Below are positions 7,076 to 15,859 of a stretch of DNA of 23,607 nucleotides, in pieces (the stretch's first letter is position 1; each line of letters begins with the position of its first letter). Below the pieces are notes generated by a model. It made no database searches. It saw nothing but the letters and a program-made list of their open reading frames with translations, and had not been told where the DNA came from. Source of the stretch: Bacteroidetes bacterium UBA3022 (GTDB lineage: Bacteria > Bacteroidota > Bacteroidia > Chitinophagales > BACL12). The DNA is taken from contig DDYY01000018.1 in the NCBI GenBank assembly GCA_002346225.1, forward strand, positions 1 to 23,607. The letters run 5' to 3'. A program made the position numbers and the translations under genes.

Positions 7076-9181
7076 ATGAGTAGTGTACTTGATACTCCGT
7101 TGATGTTCCTGAAAGGGGTGGGGGAAGTTAGGGCGGGTCTGCTGGCTGAAGGAATGCAGTTACACACCTTCCGCGACCTCCTCTATTATTATCCCTACCG
7201 GCACAACGACAGAACTTCCTTTACCGCTATCCAGGCTATTGATCCGGAGGCCAGTGCTGTTCAGCTGAAGGGGATTATCCGCCATATTGAGGTTGTCGGG
7301 CATGCCCGAGCCAAACGACTTACGGCCACCTTATCGGATGCAAGCGGAACCATCGAATTGGTATGGTTCAACGGTATCACCTGGCTCAAGCGCTATCTCA
7401 AAGAGGACACCTTGTATATTGTATATGGCAAGCCTAATCTTTATCAGCGGAAACTGAATATCATGCACCCGGAAATTGAGCTGGCAGGAAATGCGGCTAC
7501 CACTTCCGCAGGCAAGCTCGATCCCATGTATTCGGTACCCGATAAGTTGAAGAACCGGGGCATCAGCAGCAAGGTCATAGCGCGCATGACAGAGGAGCTA
7601 TTGAAGCGCCTGACGGCGACCGATATTCCCGAGTGTATTCCAGATACAATCAGGAATGCCTACCGCTTGACACCGCGTTACCTGGCCATGCAGCATATTC
7701 ACCATCCTGCCAGTGAACGTGAAAAACAGCAGGCCATACGCAGGTTGAAATTTGAAGAGTTGTTTTTAGACCAGGTGCGTATCCTGCGCATACGCGGAGA
7801 ACGTCACCGGATGTATAAAGGAATTGTATTTAAAAATATAGATAATATTTTTATGCAATTCTACAACGAAGGTTTGCCCTTTCCGTTGACTGGTGCACAG
7901 AAGCGAGTTTTAAAAGACATCCGCAGTGATGTGGTAAGTGGAAATCAGATGAATCGCTTATTGCAGGGAGACGTAGGAAGCGGTAAAACGATTGTAGCGC
8001 TATTGGCCATGCTAATGGCTATTGACAATGGCTACCAGACTTGTCTGATGGCTCCCACAGAGATTCTGGCAAGACAACACTTTGCGGGGTTTGTACCCCT
8101 GCTCGAAGCCATCGGGGTGCGGGTAGATTTGCTTACCGGAAATATAAAAGGTAAAGAACGGAAGGCCGTGTTGCAGCGACTGGTAGCCGGTGAAACACAT
8201 ATATTAATTGGCACCCATGCACTCATTGAAGCAACGGTTCAATTCCATCAATTGGGTATGGTGGTAATCGATGAGCAGCATCGTTTTGGCGTGGAACAAA
8301 GGGCGAAGCTTTGGACCAAGAACGACCATCCGCCGCATATACTGGTGATGACAGCCACTCCTATTCCGCGCACCCTTTCCATGACTTTGTATGGTGACCT
8401 TGATGTTTCCGTAATAGATGAATTGCCTCCGGGCCGTAAGGAGATCAGAACACTGCATTACCATGAAAGCAAAAGACTCATGCTTTTCGGTTTTCTGAAA
8501 GAACAGATTGCATTGGGAAGGCAGGTGTATATCGTATATCCCTTGATAGAAGAATCGGAGAAGCTCGACCTGAATAATCTCATGGAAGGTTATCGTGGCC
8601 TTGAACGCGATTTTCCCCGACCTACTTACAGTATTGGCATGGTGCACGGACGTATGACGCAGCAGGAAAAGGATTTTGAAATGCAGCGGTTTGTTGTAGG
8701 GAAGTCGCACATACTGGTTTCCACTACAGTAATAGAAGTTGGTGTGAATGTGCCCAACGCAACGGTAATGGTTATTGAAAATGCCGAGCGATTCGGACTG
8801 GCACAGTTGCATCAGTTAAGAGGTCGGGTGGGGAGAGGAGCGCATCAGTCGTTCTGCATTTTGATGACAAGTGATAAGCTATCAAATGATGGAAGGACGC
8901 GCATCAGAACCATGGTGGAAACTACCGACGGATTCAGGATATCGGAAGTGGATATGGCCTTGCGCGGACCCGGAGAAATGGAAGGTACCCGGCAAAGCGG
9001 ACACATCGGATATTTACTGGCAGATTTAAAGCAGGACCTTAAAGTCCTGGAGGCAGCGCGGGCCTCTGCAGAAGAGCTGCTGGATAATGATCCATTGCTG
9101 GAAAAACCTTCCAATTATCAGTTGGCAGCGCACCTGCAGGAGTATATTGACAAGGCTAAATTTTGGGGAAAGGTGTCGTGA
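7076..9181 (+). CDS. recG: ATP-dependent DNA helicase RecG
   Basis: A 701-residue branched-DNA helicase that remodels stalled replication forks and Holliday junctions. The N-terminal wedge/OB domain (about 55-155) is followed by the helicase core: Walker A GDVGSGKT near 298-305, motif II DEQH near 399-402, motif III TATPIPRT, and the C-terminal motifs VIEVGVNVPNA and QLRGRVGRG. A TRG-type hairpin region and the FRISEVDMALRGPGEMEGTRQSG signature lie beyond, as in RecG proteins. The length is normal. The gene stands alone, divergent from the hydrolase and followed by a 251-base intergenic region. Confidence 0.97.
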   Translation: MSSVLDTPLMFLKGVGEVRAGLLAEGMQLHTFRDLLYYYPYRHNDRTSFTAIQAIDPEASAVQLKGIIRHIEVVGHARAKRLTATLSDASGTIELVWFNGITWLKRYLKEDTLYIVYGKPNLYQRKLNIMHPEIELAGNAATTSAGKLDPMYSVPDKLKNRGISSKVIARMTEELLKRLTATDIPECIPDTIRNAYRLTPRYLAMQHIHHPASEREKQQAIRRLKFEELFLDQVRILRIRGERHRMYKGIVFKNIDNIFMQFYNEGLPFPLTGAQKRVLKDIRSDVVSGNQMNRLLQGDVGSGKTIVALLAMLMAIDNGYQTCLMAPTEILARQHFAGFVPLLEAIGVRVDLLTGNIKGKERKAVLQRLVAGETHILIGTHALIEATVQFHQLGMVVIDEQHRFGVEQRAKLWTKNDHPPHILVMTATPIPRTLSMTLYGDLDVSVIDELPPGRKEIRTLHYHESKRLMLFGFLKEQIALGRQVYIVYPLIEESEKLDLNNLMEGYRGLERDFPRPTYSIGMVHGRMTQQEKDFEMQRFVVGKSHILVSTTVIEVGVNVPNATVMVIENAERFGLAQLHQLRGRVGRGAHQSFCILMTSDKLSNDGRTRIRTMVETTDGFRISEVDMALRGPGEMEGTRQSGHIGYLLADLKQDLKVLEAARASAEELLDNDPLLEKPSNYQLAAHLQEYIDKAKFWGKVS

Positions 9182-9365
9182 ACTGTTTATTTTAGGCCTG
9201 TTGATTCGCTGAAATCCCTACTATTCCTGCATTATAGGACATCTGCATCCTTTAATTTAAAGATTACTATCTTCATAAGTAATTGTTAATAAGCGTAATA
9301 AATACAAAAATAAATGTTAATGTGAATAAGGTGTTAATTGTGGTATTATTACTTCAACACATTGT

Positions 9366-9395
9366 TTTGAAATGATGGGAGAGTCCATAAATTTG
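9366..9395 (+). promoter_or_regulatory. Bacteroidota-type promoter of the HU gene
   Basis: TTTG at 9366-9369 (-33 element) and TAAATTTG at 9388-9395 (-7 element) are separated by 18 bases, matching the Bacteroidota consensus in both halves and in spacing. The predicted start of transcription is near 9400, giving a leader of roughly 30 AT-rich bases before the HU ATG. The remaining upstream part of the intergenic region (9182-9365) is AT-rich and holds no other feature I can support. Confidence 0.65.
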
Positions 9396-9432
9396 AGCCA
9401 TAAAGTTTTCATAACATTTAAACAGAAACAAA

Positions 9433-9702
9433 ATGAACAAAGGCGAATTGATTGACGCTATGGCAGCTGATGCCGGTATTACTAAAGTACAAGCCACTGC
9501 TGCCCTTGACAGCCTGATGACCAGTGTACGTAAGACCCTGAAAAAAGGAAACAAGGTAACTTTGGTAGGCTTTGGTACTTTCTCAGTAACTAAAAGAGCT
9601 GCACGCACAGGACGTAACCCGCAAACCGGAGCAGCCATTAAAATCGCTGCTAAAAAAGTTGTACGCTTTAAGGCAGGAAAAGATCTTTCAGCTTCTGTTT
9701 AA
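9433..9702 (+). CDS. HU family nucleoid DNA-binding protein
   Basis: An 89-residue HU protein of standard length. It has the N-terminal helical pair (MNKGELIDAMAADAGITKVQ), the VGFGTFSV turn, the arm motif RTGRNPQTGAAIKI and the closing KVVRFKAGKDL. It acts as a dimer to bend and package DNA. It has its own promoter and terminator and is monocistronic, which fits a highly expressed gene. It is closer to the classical HU-beta form than the 97-residue paralogue at 3277-3570. Confidence 0.96.
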   Translation: MNKGELIDAMAADAGITKVQATAALDSLMTSVRKTLKKGNKVTLVGFGTFSVTKRAARTGRNPQTGAAIKIAAKKVVRFKAGKDLSASV

Positions 9703-9722
9703 TTCAACCAAAACAGGTTTGC

Positions 9723-9750
9723 AAAAGGCAGGATAATTCCTGCCTTTTTT
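9723..9750 (+). terminator. Rho-independent terminator after HU
   Basis: AAAAGGCAGGA pairs with TCCTGCCTTTT around a TAAT loop and runs into a T tract. Its T tract contains the stop codon (TTA on the plus strand, 9750-9752) of the convergent ABC exporter gene. With A-rich flanks on the other strand it may also stop transcription arriving from the right, though less strongly. Confidence 0.85.
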
Positions 9751-11525
9751 TATTCCTCTTCTGCTTCCTTGAATTGCATTTCATGCAGCTTGCGGTAAGC
9801 ACCGTCAGCTGCCAGCAGTTCATAATGATTGCCCGCTTCCACTACTTTACCTTTTTCCAAAACCATGATAGTATCGGCATGCTGAATAGTACTCAGTCTG
9901 TGTGCTATGACAATGGAGGTGCGGTTATTAATCAGGTTTTCTACTGCCGATTGAATGACTTGTTCTGTTTCAATATCTACTGATGATGTCGCTTCATCTA
10001 AAATGAGAATGGCCGGGTTGTAAACCAGTGCCCGCACAAAAGAAATCAATTGGCGCTGTCCCAGCGAGAGGGTGGCACCTCTTTCCATCACGTTATACCC
10101 GTAGTTGTTCGGCAGTCGCATGATGAAATCATGTGCACCCAGCATGCGCGCAGCTGCATGTACTTCTTCTTCGGTAATACTGTCGTTATGCAGCGTGATG
10201 TTCTCCATGATGGTGCCGGAGAAAAGAAAGACATCCTGCATGACCATTCCAATCTTCTGCCGCAGGCTGCCCAACTCAAATTCACGGATATCTGTGTCGT
10301 CGATTTTTATAGTTCCTTGCTGGATATCATAGAACCTGTTCAGGATATTGATGATGGAAGATTTGCCCGCGCCGGTAGCTCCTACAATGGCCAGCGTTTG
10401 TCCGGGCATCAGTGTGAAGTTCAAATCCTTGATAACCCATTCCTCGCCATTATAGGCAAACCAGACATTTTCAAAATCTATTTTTCCCTGGAAGTTAGTG
10501 GCTTCTTTGGTGCCATTGTTGCTGATGAATTCTTTGTTGTCGAGTACAGCAAAAACCCTTTCGGCAGCTACGAAACCCATTTGCAATGTGTTGAATTTAT
10601 CGGCCAGCATTCGCAGTGGTCTGAACAACATATTGAGGTAGAGAATGAATGCCGTAATCTGTCCGACGGTAGCCGTTCCATTGATGACATTTTGTGCACC
10701 ATACCAAACCATCAATGCCAGTGCAAGTGCGGTGATGATTTCCACGACCGGGAAGAAAATGGAGTAATACCAAACCGAGCGGATATTAGCCTTCCGATGT
10801 TCATCGTTGATCTGTCGGAATTTTTCGTATTCCCTGTCCTCGGCTGTAAAAGCCTGCACGATGCGCATACCTGTTATGCGTTCCTGCAGAAAGGCATTCA
10901 ATCGTGCTACTTGTGTCCGAACACTTTGGAAGGTGCTTTTGATACCTTCCTTGAAAATATATGTTGCATACAGGATTAAGGGAAAGCTTACCATGCTGAT
11001 CAATGCCATGCGCCAGTTGCTGATCATCATGAATACAATTACAAAGATGATGGTCAGCAGGTCGGCGATAATCTGAATGATGCCTTCTGTAAATACGCTG
11101 TTGATGGTTTCCAGGTCGTTGATGGTTCGGGTGGTGGAGGTGCCAACAGCGGTGCGGTCGAAATACGACAACCTGAGATGGATGGTATGTCCGAAAACCT
11201 TCATTCTCACGTTTTTAACCACATGTTGCCCCAGCCAATTGGTAATATATATAAAATGAAAGCGCGCTGCCGATTCTACCAGCAGCACACCCAGCGATAT
11301 CAGTGAAATGATGACCAGCCCCTTGAAGTTGTTTTCAAAAATGTAGCGGTCAACGGTCAATTCCACCAGGTAGGGTCGCAGTGGGCCCAGTACAGCCAGC
11401 CCTATCGCCAGCAACGCAGCCATCAGGAATTGCCTGCGAAATGCACCGGCATACCTCAGCAGCCTTTTCAACTGCGCCATGTCGCTGCTGCTGATCCATT
11501 TCTTTTTATTGCCTGAAGCTTCCAA
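9750..11525 (-). CDS. MsbA-type ABC exporter, fused permease and ATPase
   Basis: A 591-residue half-transporter expected to act as a homodimer in the inner membrane. Residues of about 30-320 hold six membrane helices of the exporter type. The ATPase domain (about 345-585) has Walker A GATGAGKSS near 381-389, the signature LSLGQRQ near 487, Walker B LILDEATSSVD near 508, and a following IAHRLSTI switch histidine. The substrate could be a lipid or a drug; the sequence does not decide. The longest frame begins at a TTG (11525); ATG 11480 would shorten it by 15 residues without touching the first helix. It is transcribed alone, convergent with HU and divergent from the IPExxxVDY gene. Confidence 0.93.
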   Translation of the reverse strand: MEASGNKKKWISSSDMAQLKRLLRYAGAFRRQFLMAALLAIGLAVLGPLRPYLVELTVDRYIFENNFKGLVIISLISLGVLLVESAARFHFIYITNWLGQHVVKNVRMKVFGHTIHLRLSYFDRTAVGTSTTRTINDLETINSVFTEGIIQIIADLLTIIFVIVFMMISNWRMALISMVSFPLILYATYIFKEGIKSTFQSVRTQVARLNAFLQERITGMRIVQAFTAEDREYEKFRQINDEHRKANIRSVWYYSIFFPVVEIITALALALMVWYGAQNVINGTATVGQITAFILYLNMLFRPLRMLADKFNTLQMGFVAAERVFAVLDNKEFISNNGTKEATNFQGKIDFENVWFAYNGEEWVIKDLNFTLMPGQTLAIVGATGAGKSSIINILNRFYDIQQGTIKIDDTDIREFELGSLRQKIGMVMQDVFLFSGTIMENITLHNDSITEEEVHAAARMLGAHDFIMRLPNNYGYNVMERGATLSLGQRQLISFVRALVYNPAILILDEATSSVDIETEQVIQSAVENLINNRTSIVIAHRLSTIQHADTIMVLEKGKVVEAGNHYELLAADGAYRKLHEMQFKEAEEE

Positions 11526-11555
11526 CGGGGTTTATTTGCGTATACACCTGAACCG

Positions 11556-11563
11556 CAAAAATA
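11556..11563 (-). promoter_or_regulatory. -7 promoter box (TATTTTTG) of the ABC exporter
   Basis: On the minus strand an exact TAnnTTTG match, 30 bases upstream of the TTG start and 75 bases upstream of the ATG alternative. The -33 half is not evident. Confidence 0.35.
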
Positions 11564-11616
11564 TGGATTAAAATGCGGCTGTCATTTCTTTCTAAACATT
11601 GTAGATTTACATCGTA

Positions 11617-12039
11617 TTGGCAACTACAAGAAAGACACAACTTACTTTTAGCCGGGATGCAGATATGCTGATTACCGGACTGGTATCCCCATTACCTGCC
11701 TATAGGATCGCCTGGCGTCTGAATAAGACCCTGTCGATCAGGCTGGTGAGAAAGGACGATATCCAGCTGCAGGACAAAGAGGCTGTAGCCAGTTTCCCCA
11801 TGTTCAGCTGTCGGCAGCCCATCACACATACGGTCTATTATTTAATCGGTAACCGCTCAGAGGGCAGTATCTATTGTACTTCCCTGAAAATGGTAGACTA
11901 TATATTCCTGCTCAAAGGGACCTATTATAACGACAGACCTGAAGACCATCGCAACATTTTCAGAAGCCTGGAGGAAATACAAGCAGTTATTCCTGTAGCA
12001 GCCAGTAGCATTAAACAAAAAGATTTATTTCAATTCTAA
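11617..12039 (+). CDS. IPExxxVDY family protein
   Basis: A 140-residue cytoplasmic protein of unknown function, of the family that in Bacteroidota usually lies just upstream of pyruvate kinase. The recognisable parts are PAYRIAWRLNKTL near the N-terminus, the YYLIGNRS strand, and MVDYIFLLKG, which corresponds to the VDY half of the family motif. The IPE half appears replaced by CTS. The C-terminus ends in KDLFQF. The start is TTG at 11617; the next ATG (about 16 residues in) would remove a conserved-looking strand. Two bases separate its stop from the pyk ATG, so the pair is co-transcribed. Confidence 0.82.
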   Translation: MATTRKTQLTFSRDADMLITGLVSPLPAYRIAWRLNKTLSIRLVRKDDIQLQDKEAVASFPMFSCRQPITHTVYYLIGNRSEGSIYCTSLKMVDYIFLLKGTYYNDRPEDHRNIFRSLEEIQAVIPVAASSIKQKDLFQF

Positions 12040-12041
12040 TT

Positions 12042-13475
12042 ATGCTTACAAGAAGAGACAATCGAACCAAGATTATCGCAACACTCGGACCTGCTTCCAC
12101 CAATGAAGAAATGATCAGGAAGCTGGTACTTTCAGGAGTGGACGTCTTCCGACTCAATATGTCGCATGGCAGTCATTCGCTGCACAAGAAGACCATTCAG
12201 CTGATTCGCAAAGTCAATAAGGAACTGGATACGTTTGTAGCTATACTGGTCGACCTGCAAGGTCCCAAAATCAGATTGGGTATGGTGGAAGAAAATCTTC
12301 CCCCCTTAAAAAGAAACGATGAGCTGGAAATTACCACCAATGAAATGGTGGGCAACAACAGCAGGGTTTATATCACCTATCAGGAGTTTGCCAGGGATGT
12401 GGAAGCCGGTGATTCTATTCTGATTGATGATGGTAAGATTGAAGCGAAGGTGCTTACCTCCAACAAGAAAGATCTGGTCAAGGTGCGCATCATCCATCCG
12501 GGAAAGCTGAGCAGCAGAAAAGGGGTCAATCTGCCCGATACGAATGTTTCAGTGCCCAGCTTGACAGAAAAAGACCATGAAGACCTGATTTTCGCGCTGA
12601 ACAATGGTGCCAACTGGGTAGCCCTGAGTTTTGTGCGCAAGGCCGAAGATATTCTTGAATTAAAGAAGATTATCAAAGAAATGGGCAAGCTTACCAAGGT
12701 GATTGCCAAGATAGAAAAACCGGAAGGCTACAGAAATATCGACGGTATCATTGAAGCTACCGATGCGGTGATGGTGGCCCGTGGTGACCTGGGTGTGGAA
12801 GTGCCTGTAGAAAATGTGCCGTTTATTCAGAAAGACATTGTACGCAAGTGCATGGAAAAAGCCCGTCCTGTGATTATCGCAACACAGATGATGGAGTCGA
12901 TGATTGAGAGCGCAAGACCTACCCGCGCAGAGGTGACCGATGTTGCCAACGCAGTTATGGATGGAGCCGATGCCGTGATGCTCAGTGGTGAGACCGCAAC
13001 GGGTATTCATCCGGAACTGGTGGTGAAGACCATGTCTAAAATCATTCTGAAGGCGGAGAAAGAAGATTCCGTGTACAACCGGAAACATGCCCCTAATAAA
13101 TCGAGTAGAACCTTCCTATCGGATGCCATTTGCTATAATGCCTGTAAGATTGCCGATGATGCGAAAGCCGCAGCTATTATGGGTATGACCAAAACGGGTT
13201 ACACGGCATTCATGCTGTCGAGTTCACGACCCAAGGCCCGCATATTCGTATTTACCAATAATAAGGAAATTGTAAATACCTTGAACCTGCTTTGGGGTGT
13301 ACGCGCTTTCTATTACACCAAATTAAAGGGAACATATGAAACCTTCATGGATGTGCAAAAGCACCTGAAGGAAGATAACCTGGTACATAAAGGGGATATC
13401 GTGCTGAACCTCGGCACCATGCCGGTTACGCAACCCTCGCGCACCAACGTATTGCGAATTAGTATAATTGACTAA
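12042..13475 (+). CDS. pyk: Pyruvate kinase
   Basis: A 477-residue glycolytic enzyme that makes pyruvate and ATP from phosphoenolpyruvate and ADP. Visible are TKIIATLGPAS and FRLNMSHGSH (ADP and phosphate site), the B-domain insertion (about 70-165), AKIEKPEG with the catalytic lysine, the VMVARGDLGVEVP metal-binding segment, and MMESMIESARPTRAEVTDVANAVMDG, the family signature. The C-terminal allosteric domain is present (about 345-477). It forms a run with the IPExxxVDY gene upstream and, 11 bases downstream, the pterin dehydratase gene. Confidence 0.97.
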   Translation: MLTRRDNRTKIIATLGPASTNEEMIRKLVLSGVDVFRLNMSHGSHSLHKKTIQLIRKVNKELDTFVAILVDLQGPKIRLGMVEENLPPLKRNDELEITTNEMVGNNSRVYITYQEFARDVEAGDSILIDDGKIEAKVLTSNKKDLVKVRIIHPGKLSSRKGVNLPDTNVSVPSLTEKDHEDLIFALNNGANWVALSFVRKAEDILELKKIIKEMGKLTKVIAKIEKPEGYRNIDGIIEATDAVMVARGDLGVEVPVENVPFIQKDIVRKCMEKARPVIIATQMMESMIESARPTRAEVTDVANAVMDGADAVMLSGETATGIHPELVVKTMSKIILKAEKEDSVYNRKHAPNKSSRTFLSDAICYNACKIADDAKAAAIMGMTKTGYTAFMLSSSRPKARIFVFTNNKEIVNTLNLLWGVRAFYYTKLKGTYETFMDVQKHLKEDNLVHKGDIVLNLGTMPVTQPSRTNVLRISIID

Positions 13476-13486
13476 ATTCAAATTTT

Positions 13487-13723
13487 ATGTGGATTGAAGA
13501 TAACAATCAATTAAAACGCACCTTTGTTTTCAATGACTTTACAGAAGCGTTTGCTTTTATGACCCGCGTGGCATTTCTGGCAGAAAAACACCAGCACCAT
13601 CCCAACTGGTGTAATGTGTGGAACAAGGTAGAAATTCATCTTTGTACACACGATGCCGGCGACATCATCACAGAAAAAGACAGGGCCCTGGCAAAAGAAA
13701 TAGATTTGCTGCACAAAGCATAA
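13487..13723 (+). CDS. 4a-hydroxytetrahydrobiopterin dehydratase (pterin carbinolamine dehydratase)
   Basis: A 78-residue protein with the family core EKHQHHPNW...VEIHLCTHDAGDIITEKD, including the paired histidines and the aspartate of the dehydratase site. The enzyme recycles the 4a-carbinolamine formed by pterin-dependent aromatic amino acid hydroxylases; homologues also serve as DcoH-type dimerisation factors in animals. The short N-terminus is normal for Bacteroidota members. No hydroxylase gene is in the window. It lies between pyk and ligA with gaps of 11 and 9 bases, so co-transcription is likely. Confidence 0.93.
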   Translation: MWIEDNNQLKRTFVFNDFTEAFAFMTRVAFLAEKHQHHPNWCNVWNKVEIHLCTHDAGDIITEKDRALAKEIDLLHKA

Positions 13724-13732
13724 GGCGAATAG

Positions 13733-15832
13733 ATGAAGTTTTCGAAGGAAGAACAGCTCAGGATACAAGAACTGACTGCTACCTTGTTGCAGCAGGTTAA
13801 TCAGCCTGCGCTGCAACCGGCTGAACTGGTTGAACAATTGCGCACCGTCATCCGATTTCACGACTGGAAGTACTACGTTTTATCGGAAAACAGCATTACC
13901 GACTTCGAATATGATACGCTGTTCCGGTGGCTGAAGGACCTGGAAGCCGCACATCCGGAGCTGCATACACCCGATTCTCCAACACAGCGCGTAGCGGTCG
14001 GGTTAACAGAAGATTTTTCTACTGTGGAGCACAATGTGCCTATGTTGTCATTGGACAACAGCTACAACATCGATGATTTACGCGAATGGGACAAGCGGGT
14101 ACAAGGTCTTACCGGGTTGAGCAGTATAGCTTATTGCGTAGAGCCCAAGTTCGACGGCAGCAGTATTGCACTGGTGTTTGAAGATGATATGCTGGTGCGC
14201 GCAGCAACCAGAGGCGACGGTACCGCAGGAGATGAAATAACCAACAATGCAAAGCGCATGCGTTCCATACCCTTGCATGCAGCCTTTTCCCGGATGGGTG
14301 CGCGTAAAGTAGAACTGAGAGGTGAGGTGGTGATCAACAAGTTGCGCTTTGCGGAAATCAATGCCAGCAGGGAAGAAGCAGGTCTCGCACTGCTGCAGAA
14401 TCCCCGGAATGCAGCTTCCGGTGCCCTGCGGGTCAAGGATGCACAGGAAGTGAGCAGACGCGGTCTGGAGGCATTTATCTATGCCATAGGCTACGCGGTG
14501 GATGCTTCCGGAAACGACATGCTGGGAAGTGGATGGGATAAGCATTTTGATAATATGAATATGTTGGGCAGGCTGGGATTTAAAATTCCCGATAAGGAAA
14601 AACAGCTTTGCCTGGGCATCGATGCAGTTATGGCTTTCATCAATCAATGGGAGCAACAGCGCGACGACTATCCCTATGAAATAGATGGTATGGTGATTAA
14701 GGTAGACGATATTGCATTGCAGCAGCGATGCGGATATACGGCGCACCATCCACGCTGGGCGATAGCCTATAAATTTAAAGCGAGAGAGGCCACTACCCGA
14801 TTACTGGATGTGGAATACCAGGTCGGTCGCACGGGAGCGATAACACCGGTTGCAAAAGTGGAACCTGTTTTTGTGGGAGGGGTGACGGTGAGCAGTGTTT
14901 CACTTCACAACAGCGATAATATTCGCGATAAGGATATTCGCATAGGAGATACCGTGCTTGTGCAAAGGGCTGGTGATGTGATACCTTACATTGACCGTGT
15001 CTTACCCGAAAAAAGAGATGGAACAGAGGTGCCAATTGACTTCCCCGTCCTCTGTCCCAGTTGTCAAACTAACATCAGCAGACCGGAAGGAGAGGTGGTG
15101 TATCGTTGCAGCAATACCGAGTGTCCTGCACAGGCAGAAGAGCGACTCATTCATTTTGTTTCGAAAGATGCCATGGATATCGATGGAATGGGAAGAGAAA
15201 CTGTGCTGGATTTTTACCGGCGTGGATGGCTGACGACCATCCCCGATATCTATCGCCTGCCTTACGATGCCATACTGGAGCTGGATGGATGGAAGGAAAA
15301 AAGCGTAGAGAAGCTGAAGACCGGAATAGATAATAGCCGACAGCAGCCCTTATGGCGATTATTGAATGGATTTGGCATTCGGCATGTAGGAGCGCAAACC
15401 GCGAAAGACCTCGTCAAAAGCGTACAACACCTTACCGATCTTTTTCATTGCACCACCGAGCAGTTAACAGATATTGAAGGAATAGGCCACAAAGTAGCGG
15501 CATCCATTACCGATTTCTTTCATAATGAAGGGAACCGGCATATGATACGAACGCTGGAGGAGTTAGGCGTGGCTATGCATCAGGAAGCCCCTGCTACTTC
15601 CGGAAAGCTCGATGGACTGACTTTCCTGTTTACCGGAAGTCTTACAGCCTTCACCCGCGATCAGGCTAAAGAGATGGTGGAACGCAACGGTGGCCGGTTA
15701 TTGAGCAGCATCAGTCCCAAGTTGCATTACCTCGTGGCCGGGGAAAAGGCGGGAAGCAAGTTGAAAAAGGCGCAGGATATACCTTCTATTCAAGTGCTTT
15801 CAGAGGATGAATTTTTAAATATGATTTCCTGA
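13733..15832 (+). CDS. ligA: NAD-dependent DNA ligase LigA
   Basis: A 699-residue replicative DNA ligase that seals nicks using NAD. The Ia domain (about 25-95) carries the NAD-binding region, and the adenylated lysine is about K139 in the EPKFDGSS motif. The nucleotidyltransferase domain continues to about 350, followed by an OB-fold, a four-cysteine zinc finger (CPSC...CSNTECPAQ), helix-hairpin-helix repeats (LNGFGIRHVG, IEGIGHKVA) and a C-terminal BRCT domain (about 622-699). All expected domains are present in order at the normal length. It begins at ATG 13733, 9 bases after the pterin dehydratase. Confidence 0.97.
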   Translation: MKFSKEEQLRIQELTATLLQQVNQPALQPAELVEQLRTVIRFHDWKYYVLSENSITDFEYDTLFRWLKDLEAAHPELHTPDSPTQRVAVGLTEDFSTVEHNVPMLSLDNSYNIDDLREWDKRVQGLTGLSSIAYCVEPKFDGSSIALVFEDDMLVRAATRGDGTAGDEITNNAKRMRSIPLHAAFSRMGARKVELRGEVVINKLRFAEINASREEAGLALLQNPRNAASGALRVKDAQEVSRRGLEAFIYAIGYAVDASGNDMLGSGWDKHFDNMNMLGRLGFKIPDKEKQLCLGIDAVMAFINQWEQQRDDYPYEIDGMVIKVDDIALQQRCGYTAHHPRWAIAYKFKAREATTRLLDVEYQVGRTGAITPVAKVEPVFVGGVTVSSVSLHNSDNIRDKDIRIGDTVLVQRAGDVIPYIDRVLPEKRDGTEVPIDFPVLCPSCQTNISRPEGEVVYRCSNTECPAQAEERLIHFVSKDAMDIDGMGRETVLDFYRRGWLTTIPDIYRLPYDAILELDGWKEKSVEKLKTGIDNSRQQPLWRLLNGFGIRHVGAQTAKDLVKSVQHLTDLFHCTTEQLTDIEGIGHKVAASITDFFHNEGNRHMIRTLEELGVAMHQEAPATSGKLDGLTFLFTGSLTAFTRDQAKEMVERNGGRLLSSISPKLHYLVAGEKAGSKLKKAQDIPSIQVLSEDEFLNMIS

Positions 15833-15859
15833 TACTGTAATACTTTGTATTTTTAAAGT

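Noticed and set aside
8204..8812. A 202-residue frame on the minus strand inside recG
   Set aside because: It overlaps the helicase motifs of recG on the opposite strand, and its composition (rich in His, Cys, Phe) is typical of a shadow frame.
10050..10979. A 309-residue frame on the plus strand
   Set aside because: It is antisense to the ATPase and membrane domain of the ABC exporter and shows no family features.
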